DNA of 64,000 bases, from assembly GCA_934675575.1 (NCBI GenBank), contig CAKUQQ010000002.1, forward strand, positions 1 through 64,000. Reading direction: 5' to 3'. This DNA comes from an uncultured Muribaculaceae bacterium (GTDB taxonomy: Bacteria; Bacteroidota; Bacteroidia; Bacteroidales; Muribaculaceae). The position numbers were made by a program, and so were the translations under genes. Positions 57,597 through 64,000 of the stretch are shown one piece after another. Within the stretch, counting starts at the first letter, position 1; the number at the start of each line of letters is the position of its first letter. The notes under the pieces were generated by a model, which did no database searches, had not been told where the DNA came from, and was given only the letters and a program-made list of their open reading frames with translations.

Positions 57597-57668
57597 TAGT
57601 CCCAGGCAGAATCGAACTGCCCTTTCAAGAATGAAAATCTTGCGTACTAACCGATATACGATGGGACC
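57597..57668 (-). tRNA. tRNA-Glu (anticodon TTC), copy upstream of rpsT
   Basis: The same 72-base tRNA sequence as 57143-57214, with a TTC anticodon. The promoter at 57699-57728 lies just upstream. Confidence 0.96.
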
Positions 57669-57698
57669 ATTTCTGAGCGCAAGGCTCAAAAGCGAGTG

Positions 57699-57728
57699 CA
57701 AATATAGGAAGGATTTTCCAAATGGCAA
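57699..57728 (-). promoter_or_regulatory. Promoter of the tRNA-Glu / rpsT / tRNA-Glu unit
   Basis: On the minus strand, TTG at 57728-57726 and TATATTTG at 57706-57699 are separated by 19 bases. Confidence 0.75.
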
Positions 57729-57837
57729 AATTTAACAACCGAAATCTCAATTTCTTATAAGTTTTTTGCCGGCACTCACGCTTTTATGCCTTTTATTTCT
57801 AACTTTACATCAGTTTTTTATAACAATCTATCTAATC

Positions 57838-58560
57838 ATGCGCGACAAGCTCACTGGCGTGGTGCTCAACACCATAAAATATAACGACAAGCACAGCATT
57901 GTGCGCATCTACACCGCCTCGCGCGGCATCACGGCTTTTCTTGCGCGCCAGGGCCACACTCCTGCGGCTCGCATGCGCGCTGCCCTGCTACTGCCGCTCT
58001 CGCTCGTGGAGTTTGAGGCCAACATTCCTGCCGGACGCGACCTTGGCACCATGCACGACCTGCGGCGCACACACCAGCTCAGCTCCATATATGCCGACCC
58101 ATATAAAAACGCCATAACGTTTTTCGTCAGCGAGCTGCTGCTGCACACCATTCAGGAGCAGGAAGCCAACCAGAATCTGTTTAACTTCATAGAGCAGTCG
58201 GTGCTGGCTCTCGAAGAAGCCCAGCGCGGCATAGCCAACTTCCACCTGTGCTTTCTCTACAGGCTCGGCGCGCTTGTGGGCATACAGCCCGATGCAGAGA
58301 GCTACCGCGAGGGCTATTGGTTCGACATGGCTGGCGGAGTGTTCACGCCAAGCCGCCCCATGCGGCATGGGCTTGAGCCGCAAAAGGCACAGTTTCTGCA
58401 CTTGATGAGCCGCATGACGTTTGACAACATGCACCTTTTCTCGCTCAACCGCAATCAGCGCAACGAGATTCTCGACACCATTCTGTCATACTATCACTTG
58501 CACAACTCCACGCTCGGCACGCTGAAGTCGCCCGACATTCTCAAGCAAATCTTCATCTGA
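57838..58560 (+). CDS. recO: DNA repair protein RecO
   Basis: A 240-residue protein of the RecFOR pathway. The amino-terminal OB fold opens RDKLTGVVLNTIKYNDKHSIVRIYT and is followed by the helical domain with FFVSELLLHTIQEQEAN and NFIEQSVLALEE. The cysteine zinc motif found in some RecO proteins is absent, as is usual in Bacteroidetes. The ATG at 57838 was preferred; the upstream frame is A/T-rich leader. Confidence 0.88.
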   Translation: MRDKLTGVVLNTIKYNDKHSIVRIYTASRGITAFLARQGHTPAARMRAALLLPLSLVEFEANIPAGRDLGTMHDLRRTHQLSSIYADPYKNAITFFVSELLLHTIQEQEANQNLFNFIEQSVLALEEAQRGIANFHLCFLYRLGALVGIQPDAESYREGYWFDMAGGVFTPSRPMRHGLEPQKAQFLHLMSRMTFDNMHLFSLNRNQRNEILDTILSYYHLHNSTLGTLKSPDILKQIFI

Positions 58561-58589
58561 AAGCACGCGTCTTTCCGTCTTGCAGTTCT

Positions 58590-59378
58590 CTACCACGAGC
58601 CCGAAGCTCCGCCGCCGCCAAACGAGCCGCCGCCGAAGCCTCCAAATCCGCCAAAATTGGAACTGCCGCCCGACGAGCCACCGCCGCCCATGGGTGGGAA
58701 TATTATCGGACCGCCACCGCCAAATGTGCCGGAGCTGCCATTGCCGCCAGAGCGGCGCATAGCCACAAACACCACCACGCAGAATATCACAAACAGCACA
58801 AAGCCTGCAAGCATGGCTTCGGTGTCGTCATCGTCGCCCATGTATTGCTGCTCCGAATATTCTCCGGCAGCTATCGGCATTATCACTTTAAGGGCAGCCC
58901 ACACGCCACCGCCATAGTCATTGGTTTTGAAGTGCGGAATCATCTCGCGCTCCACCACCCGGCGGCAAAGAGCGTCGGGCAGCGCGCCCTCCAAGCCATA
59001 GCCCGGAGCCACGGTTGCAGTGCCGCGCGTGCCGTTTTTAGGCTTCACGAGCACCACCACACCATTGTTGTGCTTTTTGCTGCCCACGCCCCATCGCTGG
59101 CCTATCTCGTAGGCAAGCATGGTGGGGTCATAACCGTTCAAGTCTTTCACCGTCACCACCACTATCTGGTTTGACGTGCGGCGCGCAAAAGCCTCCAGAC
59201 TGTCCTCCATGGCCTGCGTGTCACCCAATATGCCTGCCAAGTCATTCACAAGCCGTGGCGGGTCGGGTCGTGCAGGCACAGCGTCGTCACTGCCGGCGGC
59301 AAATGCGCACACCGCCACGAGCCAAGCCGCCACCAGACACAAAAGTCTATCGCCCTTCATCGCTATATGATATTTCAT
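58590..59378 (-). CDS. TPM-domain membrane protein with Gly-rich tail (YgcG-like)
   Basis: A 262-residue protein. A signal peptide (LLCLVAAWLVAVCAFAAG) is followed by a TPM domain at residues 40-170 (VNDLAGILGD, SNQIVVVTVKDLNGYDP, WGVGSKKHNNGVVVLV, VAPGYGLEGALPDA), a transmembrane helix (AGFVLFVIFCVVVFVAM) and a Gly/Ser/Phe-rich tail. TPM proteins with LemA partners occur in many bacteria; a role in membrane-associated quality control is suspected but not settled. The start at 59378 overlaps the preceding gene by 32 bases; an ATG at 59360 is an alternative. Confidence 0.88.
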   Translation of the reverse strand: MKYHIAMKGDRLLCLVAAWLVAVCAFAAGSDDAVPARPDPPRLVNDLAGILGDTQAMEDSLEAFARRTSNQIVVVTVKDLNGYDPTMLAYEIGQRWGVGSKKHNNGVVVLVKPKNGTRGTATVAPGYGLEGALPDALCRRVVEREMIPHFKTNDYGGGVWAALKVIMPIAAGEYSEQQYMGDDDDTEAMLAGFVLFVIFCVVVFVAMRRSGGNGSSGTFGGGGPIIFPPMGGGGSSGGSSNFGGFGGFGGGSFGGGGASGSW

Positions 59379-59793
59379 TCGACAATTCGTTCACATCGTC
59401 AGCTTCCACCGGGAAATACTCGGCAAGCCTCCGCCCGGCATGCTCTATCACCTCGCACAATCCGTCGGCAATCTCTCCGCGCTTCAGGTGGGCGGCAAGC
59501 GTTGCGCTCTCTGCGTCCCAGAAGCCTGCCGGCACCTTGTGGTCTATGCCGCTGTCGCCCACTATTGCAAACTTGTGCGACTTAAAAGCCACAAACACCA
59601 GCACACCATTGTGGTTGACGGTCTTTTCCATGCCCAGCTTGTGAAACACCTCCACGGCACAGTTAAACACATCGCCTCTACACCGCGGCGTGATGTGTAC
59701 TTTGATTTCGCCCGAAGTCAGCTTCTCGGCAGCAGCTATGGCATCTACCACGCGCTGCTGCTCGTCGGCAGCTATAAAGTCTGCAAGAGCCAT
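59347..59793 (-). CDS. Second TPM-domain protein
   Basis: A 148-residue protein without a signal peptide. It shows AIAAAEKLTSGEIKVHITPRC, FHKLGMEKTVNHNGVLVFVAF and FAIVGDSGIDHKVPAGFW, the TPM core. It sits between lemA (5 bases away) and the YgcG-like gene (overlap), so the three are one operon. Confidence 0.9.
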   Translation of the reverse strand: MALADFIAADEQQRVVDAIAAAEKLTSGEIKVHITPRCRGDVFNCAVEVFHKLGMEKTVNHNGVLVFVAFKSHKFAIVGDSGIDHKVPAGFWDAESATLAAHLKRGEIADGLCEVIEHAGRRLAEYFPVEADDVNELSNEISYSDEGR

Positions 59794-59798
59794 GGCCG

Positions 59799-60398
59799 TT
59801 ATTCTCCAAAATCCACCTTAGGAGCCTTGTCGGCACCGGCTTGAGCCTCAAAATAAGGCTTGCTCTCAAATCCAAACACTCCGGCAAACAAGTTGGTCGG
59901 GAAACGCTTGATTGTGGCGTTGTAGTCACGTGCCACCTCGTTAAACTTCTGGCGTTCCACCGTTATGCGGTTTTCAGTGCCCTCAAGCTGCGACTGCAGT
60001 TCCAGGAAGTTTTGGTTTGCCTTCAGGTCGGGATAAGCCTCGCGCACGGCAAGCAACTTGCCCAAAGCAGCGCCAAGCTCGCCTTGTGCGTCCTGAAATT
60101 TCTTGAGCGAGGCGGCATCGAGCTTGGTCGGGTCAATCTTCACGCTGGTGGCGTTGGCACGCGCGTTCACCACGTTTTCCAGAGTCTGCTGCTCATGCTT
60201 GGCATAGCCTTTCACCGTTGCCACCAAGTTTGGCACAAGGTCAGCACGACGCTGATACACGTTCTCCACCTGAGCCCACTGTGCCTCCACAGCCTGCTGC
60301 TTGTCCACCATACCATTATACATTCCTTTCACCCAGCCAAACACGCCAAGCAAAATCACCACCACAACAACTGCGGCTATCAAACAACCTTTTTTCAT
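59799..60398 (-). CDS. lemA: LemA family protein
   Basis: A 199-residue protein with an amino-terminal membrane anchor (LIAAVVVVVILLGVFGWVKG) and the helical LemA domain: YNGMVDKQQAVEAQWAQVENVYQRRADLVPNLVATVKGYA and FNEVARDYNATIKRFPTNLFA. It is the first gene of the lemA-TPM-TPM operon. A TATCTTTA box at 60460-60467 on this strand is a possible promoter element. Function is unknown; it is predicted to face the periplasm. Confidence 0.93.
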   Translation of the reverse strand: MKKGCLIAAVVVVVILLGVFGWVKGMYNGMVDKQQAVEAQWAQVENVYQRRADLVPNLVATVKGYAKHEQQTLENVVNARANATSVKIDPTKLDAASLKKFQDAQGELGAALGKLLAVREAYPDLKANQNFLELQSQLEGTENRITVERQKFNEVARDYNATIKRFPTNLFAGVFGFESKPYFEAQAGADKAPKVDFGE

Positions 60399-60856
60399 AA
60401 TCTTCTTTTTATTTAATCATTTATAATTTACAGTTCGTAGTCTGCGTTTTTTCTTGAGCTAAAGATAATGCAAATCAAAAGGAAAACACCAAATTCATTC
60501 GGATATTTTACCCATGCGCCATCATTATCTTTTGCAGCGGCAAAGCAAATTGCCCTACATCTGTTAGCAAAACAATTACCGTGCCAAAACCAAGTATCGC
60601 AATGCACCTCCACAGGCGCGCCTTGCACAAACCGCCACGTTTTGTGCAATAACTAACTATCACTCTGCGCATTATCCTGTGTAACATTACAAAACGCAGT
60701 CCTCAATTCTGAAATAATTTCACAATTCCAACTGTTAAAAAATGTAACTAAGTTAGCATATAAGTCAAAGTGGACATTTTTCGTGCGTTTTAGGACAGCC
60801 ATTCAAACTATATGTACTAATTTTGCCCACTGAAATTAAAATCGCAATAGAAAATA
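60399..60856. other. Divergent intergenic region between lemA and the FadL-type porin gene
   Basis: About 460 A/T-rich bases. It contains possible promoters for lemA (TATCTTTA, 60460-60467, minus strand) and for the porin (TAATTTTG, 60818-60825, plus strand). No gene or RNA was recognised. Confidence 0.5.
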
Positions 60857-62161
60857 ATGAAGAAAACAATCTTGTTAGGCAGTGCACTGCTGGTTTCGGC
60901 AATGAGCCTCAACGCTGGCGACTTGCTCACCAACACCAACCAATCTGTAGAGTATTTGAGAATGACTGCACGCGGCGCTTCGTGCGAGTCAGACGCACCC
61001 TACTACAACCCTGCCGGAACAGCTTTTGCCACCGAGGGTTTCCAAATCAACCTGAGCTTGCAAAACGCTTATCAGAAGCGTGACATAACCTCCACATTCG
61101 CCCTCTATCCCGAGGGCACACGCAAGTTTGAGGGTACAGCCGAAGCCCCTATAATCCCGTCTATCATGGCCACATACAAAAAGGGCAAGTGGGCTGCCTC
61201 GGCCTACATAGGTCTCGTGGGTGGTGGCGGCAAAGCCAACTACAAACACGGAATTCCATTGTTCGCATCATCTATCATGGCCGGGCTTTATGCCAAGACA
61301 CAAGGTCAGCTCACTCCGGCCATGTACGACATCAACAGCTCGGTGTTCGGTCGCCAATACATCTTCGGCGGTCAGCTCGGAGCAGCCTACAACTTCAACA
61401 ACCACATTTCGGCCTACGCCGGTGTGCGATTCAACTACCTCAACGGCCTCTACAAAGGTAACGCCACTGCCGTGATGAAAAACGGCGGCGACCCTATGAT
61501 TGACCTGCGCCTGCACTGCAAGCAGACTGGTTTTGGCGTAGCCCCTATCCTTGGCCTCGACTACAAGGTGGGCAACCTCACTCTTGGAGCAAAATATGAG
61601 TTCCGCACCAATCTTACTGCCAAAAACGAAACTAAGGAGAACACTGACCCCAACGGAGCACTTGCAGCCTATGCCGACGGTGTGAAGACACCTACCGACA
61701 TGCCTGCCATGGTGGCTGTGGCTGCTGGCTACGACTTCACCTCAAAGCTTCGTGCCTCTGTTGAGTATCACTTCTTCGACGACAAAAACGCCGACATGGC
61801 CGGTGCCAAGGAGAAAGCGCTGAAGCGCGGCACAAGCGAAGTGCTTGCCGGTGTGGAATACGACATCAACCGCATGTTCACCGTGAGCGTGAGCGGACAA
61901 CGCACAGACTACGGTCTCACCGACGGCTACCAAAGCGACCTCAGCTTCTCTTGCAACAGCTGGTCGGTTGGCCTTGGAGGCGCGATCCACGCCACACCCA
62001 AGCTCACAGTCAACCTCGGCTACTTCCTCACCATCTATAGCGACTATCACAAGAACGTTCCGGCCGGCAACCCTGGCTACAACGGAACCACTATGGCTGG
62101 CGCAGAAACCTATGCCCGCACAAACCGCGTGTTTGGCGCAGGCGTGACCTACAAGTTCTAA
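60857..62161 (+). CDS. OmpP1/FadL/TodX-type outer-membrane transporter
   Basis: A 434-residue beta-barrel predicted to carry hydrophobic substrates such as long-chain fatty acids across the outer membrane. After the signal peptide (MKKTILLGSALLVSAMSLNA), the amino-terminal plug region shows MTARGASCESDAPYYNPAGTAF, the family signature around the NPA turn. Barrel strands follow and the protein ends with an aromatic residue (GAGVTYKF). It may feed the acyl-CoA ligase at 17248, which is inference. A terminator follows at 62222. Confidence 0.92.
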   Translation: MKKTILLGSALLVSAMSLNAGDLLTNTNQSVEYLRMTARGASCESDAPYYNPAGTAFATEGFQINLSLQNAYQKRDITSTFALYPEGTRKFEGTAEAPIIPSIMATYKKGKWAASAYIGLVGGGGKANYKHGIPLFASSIMAGLYAKTQGQLTPAMYDINSSVFGRQYIFGGQLGAAYNFNNHISAYAGVRFNYLNGLYKGNATAVMKNGGDPMIDLRLHCKQTGFGVAPILGLDYKVGNLTLGAKYEFRTNLTAKNETKENTDPNGALAAYADGVKTPTDMPAMVAVAAGYDFTSKLRASVEYHFFDDKNADMAGAKEKALKRGTSEVLAGVEYDINRMFTVSVSGQRTDYGLTDGYQSDLSFSCNSWSVGLGGAIHATPKLTVNLGYFLTIYSDYHKNVPAGNPGYNGTTMAGAETYARTNRVFGAGVTYKF

Positions 62162-62221
62162 GCAACGCTCACACACATACTGCTGCACACACAATTTGAA
62201 TCTATTATAACCGTAATTCAT

Positions 62222-62258
62222 CGAGGCGTTTCGCATCAGGCGGAGCGCCTCACTTTTT
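62222..62258 (+). terminator. Terminator of the FadL-type porin gene
   Basis: GAGGCG (62223-62228) pairs with CGCCTC (62246-62251) and is followed by ACTTTTTTG. Confidence 0.7.
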
Positions 62259-62292
62259 TGCCCCATGCCTCCATGCGCCTAGCAAGGCAAAA

Positions 62293-62327
62293 CAAAAAAA
62301 GCAGGGCGAGCCTCTGGCTCCCCCTGC
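62293..62327 (-). terminator. Terminator of the 279-residue secreted protein gene
   Basis: On the minus strand GCAGGG-GAGCC (62327-62316) pairs with GGCTC-CCCTGC (62312-62301) around AGA and is followed by seven T. Confidence 0.85.
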
Positions 62328-62361
62328 CCCATTATAGCATTATCGTGATTTACTCACTTTA

Positions 62362-63201
62362 TCATTTAACCATCACTTTTTGACAATCGCTGCCCACTTT
62401 CACCACATACACACCTGCAGGCACGTTAATGGTGGCGTCGCCATTCACAGCAGCCATTTGCTGACCAGCCACTGAATACACGGCCACAGCCTTGCCCTCA
62501 GCGCCAGTTATATCAATCTTGCCGGCACCGCCCACAGCGTTCCAAGAGGCATCAGCATTCACACCGTTCACACCAGCATAGCTGAAGTTAGCCCAATATC
62601 TTGCTTCACCGCCGTAGTCTGACAAATAGAGCCAGTTGCCTTTGCCGTCTTCTCTTTCTTCCACCACGCCGCAGTTGTCGCCAAATGCGTTGGTGTCGCC
62701 CTCAAAGCCTTCAAAGAACACTGTCTTGCCGCCTACCTTGATTGTGAAATCATCAAAGCAAGCTTTCTCCGGCATTGACATGCGCAGACCTATTGTGCTG
62801 AAAGGCACACTCAAATCAGTTTGCTCACCCACAAATGTGCCGTCAACGTATGTTTTCACATTCGTGCCGTCGGTCACAACTATTCTCACCTCATATTCAA
62901 TGAATGGACCAGCTTTCTTAACATATTCTGCTATCGACTTGTCTTCCAGCACCGAGAAACCGCCGTCCTCACACACGTGAGGCTTAAAGCCTAAAGCATT
63001 CTCTCCTTTTGCCGTGAGCTGCCACATGCAGAAGTTTTTCTCGTCAGAAGCGCCAAACAAGAATCCGTGGCCGATGTTCTCAACCGAAACCTTGTAAGAA
63101 ATCTCGTAGTTTTTAATCTTTGAGTCAGAATAAATTTGGGCATTTGCTGTGATGCCAAACAAGGTGCAGAGCACCATTAAAAGAGTAAATTTCAACTTCA
63201 T
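62362..63201 (-). CDS. Secreted lectin-like protein with Por-secretion-type tail
   Basis: A 279-residue exported protein. The signal peptide (MKLKFTLLMVLCTLFGITANA) is followed at residues 25-165 by a concanavalin-like beta-sandwich with FLFGASDEKNFCMWQL, YEVRIVVTDGTNVKTYVDG and IGLRMSMPEKACFDDFTIKVGG. A linker and a 60-residue tail ending VPAGVYVVKVGSDCQKVMVK resemble type A Por-secretion domains. The fold is common in sugar-binding modules attached to glycoside hydrolases, but here no catalytic domain is present. The ligand is unknown. Confidence 0.7.
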   Translation of the reverse strand: MKLKFTLLMVLCTLFGITANAQIYSDSKIKNYEISYKVSVENIGHGFLFGASDEKNFCMWQLTAKGENALGFKPHVCEDGGFSVLEDKSIAEYVKKAGPFIEYEVRIVVTDGTNVKTYVDGTFVGEQTDLSVPFSTIGLRMSMPEKACFDDFTIKVGGKTVFFEGFEGDTNAFGDNCGVVEEREDGKGNWLYLSDYGGEARYWANFSYAGVNGVNADASWNAVGGAGKIDITGAEGKAVAVYSVAGQQMAAVNGDATINVPAGVYVVKVGSDCQKVMVK

Positions 63202-63473
63202 AAGTTTTTGTTTTTAGTTTATAGAATTAATGTTAATATCATAAGGCTTGTCAAGCGGAATTTTCGTTTTTCATCTGTCTTGATTTGGCTATACACAAGA
63301 TAGAGCACAAACTTCACTCTTGTTGGTGTGAAATTACAAAAAAAAATCTGTCTCAAAGCACATTCACACATTTTTTTGCAAGCGGCACATGATTTTTGCA
63401 CCTGGCGGCACAAAACCACGAAGCCCTCTCCTCACCCTGCCAGTGTGCAGGACTCGAAGAAGACTTCATTGCG

Positions 63474-63545
63474 TACTTCCACTGAGAATCGAACTCAGAT
63501 TTTAGGTTTAGGAAACCCACGTTCTATCCGTTGAACTATGGAAGC
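63474..63545 (-). tRNA. tRNA-Arg (anticodon CCT)
   Basis: A minus-strand cloverleaf: acceptor GCTTCCA/TGGAAGT, anticodon arm TGGGT-TTCCTAA-ACCTA giving CCT, and T arm CTGAG-TTCGATT-CTCAG. CCA is not encoded. Confidence 0.93.
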
Positions 63546-63579
63546 AACTGTTTCTTAACTCTTAAATTTTTCTGTGCTG

Positions 63580-63610
63580 CAAAGTTACAAACATTATTTC
63601 ATTTACCCAA
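63580..63610 (-). promoter_or_regulatory. Promoter of tRNA-Arg
   Basis: On the minus strand, TTG at 63610-63608 and TAACTTTG at 63587-63580 are separated by 20 bases, a full consensus match. Confidence 0.75.
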
Positions 63611-63633
63611 ACACCACAGAACAGCAAGAGATT

Positions 63634-64000
63634 TCATCGCACAGCCACCTTGCGAGAGGTGCTGCCGGCCTTCACCACATATATTCCGGCTGGCACGGCA
63701 ATGCTGCCGCTCGACAGCTTGCCCATAAGCACACCACTGATGCTATACACACACGCCGGCACAGTGCTGCTCACATACACACGGCCTTTGCCGCCAAAAG
63801 CATCAAGCGAGGTCTGCGGTTGCACCTTGGGTTGCGTGACGCCACTCGGATAGCCACACACAATCTTTATGCAGTCAAAGTCCCACATTCCGGCAAGCGA
63901 TGTCACCTTCAGCACATGCTTGCCCTCGGCAAGTTCCACCTGTGCATAGTCGGGCGTGTCGCTGTATTGCGGCACTGCGGTGTTGTCGCCCCCGGCTTTT
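63634..64000 (-). CDS. Secreted protein, carboxy-terminal end (cut by window edge)
   Basis: The frame is open to the right edge, so only the last 121 or so residues are visible. A beta-sandwich segment (YAQVELAEGKHVLKVTS, MWDFDCIKIV) resembles the end of a CBM6/CBM35-like carbohydrate-binding domain. After a short linker a Por-secretion-type tail ends VPAGIYVVKAGSTSRKVAVR. The protein is probably a surface or secreted glycan-active enzyme whose catalytic part lies beyond the window. Confidence 0.7.
   Translation of the reverse strand, partial: KAGGDNTAVPQYSDTPDYAQVELAEGKHVLKVTSLAGMWDFDCIKIVCGYPSGVTQPKVQPQTSLDAFGGKGRVYVSSTVPACVYSISGVLMGKLSSGSIAVPAGIYVVKAGSTSRKVAVR

Overview
The window looks like chromosomal DNA from a member of the Bacteroidales, most likely a gut or oral lineage of the Muribaculaceae/Prevotellaceae type. 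The evidence is the gene order parA-parB-DUF5683-mltD, a GNAT/argG/argC/argD arginine cluster, BspA-type leucine-rich-repeat proteins, many secreted proteins with Por-secretion-like carboxy tails (PAGVYVVK-type), a PIG-L-fused NagB homologue, a PCMD-domain protein, and promoters of the Bacteroidetes type (TTG about 19-20 bases before TAnnTTTG) in front of tRNA genes, gyrB and others. No phage, conjugative module, insertion sequence or CRISPR array was seen.

Layout. 0-5 kb: end of an M16 protease, a PCMD-domain secreted protein, an EptA-like lipid A phosphoethanolamine transferase, and a short BspA-type protein. 5-16 kb: mostly minus-strand housekeeping and envelope genes (rnr, a NagB/PIG-L fusion, waaA, an outer-membrane protein, gltX, a META lipoprotein, surE), then plus-strand canonical nagB. 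16-16.8 kb: a gene-free stretch full of short hairpins and a 24-base inverted repeat. 16.8-26 kb: a tiny lipoprotein, a long-chain acyl-CoA synthetase, tRNA-Lys, a eukaryotic-type glycogen branching enzyme, a lipoprotein gene broken by an amber codon, a nucleoside hydrolase, a small porin, and a DUF4143 ATPase with a 32-base-phased repeat array directly upstream. 26-31.5 kb: a lipoprotein and a large BspA gene also broken by an amber codon, a UDG-superfamily protein, a non-coding region with a candidate structured RNA, and a GDSL-type esterase. 31.7-35.8 kb: arginine biosynthesis, with the GNAT acyltransferase fused to ArgG. 36-45 kb: a secreted protein and two giant multidomain surface proteins. 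45-53 kb: proC, ssb, parA, parB, DUF5683, mltD, gyrB. 53.3-57 kb: a long structured leader with two possible microproteins, then a 925-residue surface protein. 57-64 kb: tRNA-Glu / rpsT / tRNA-Glu, recO, a lemA-TPM-TPM operon, a FadL-type porin, a secreted lectin-like protein, tRNA-Arg, and the end of another secreted protein.

How it fits together. Envelope building and remodelling (WaaA, EptA, MltD, FadL, porins) and secreted surface proteins dominate the accessory content. Central functions (chromosome partition and topology, translation, arginine/proline synthesis, amino-sugar and glycogen metabolism) form the conserved backbone. The observations most worth following up are the 32-base-phased array before the DUF4143 ATPase, the dispersed hairpin repeat family, the GNAT-ArgG fusion, the long leader before the 925-residue protein, and the candidate RNA near 29.85 kb. 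Start codons were moved from the longest open frame wherever an ATG with a matching family start or signal peptide lay downstream. No database searches were possible, so family assignments rest on recognised motifs.
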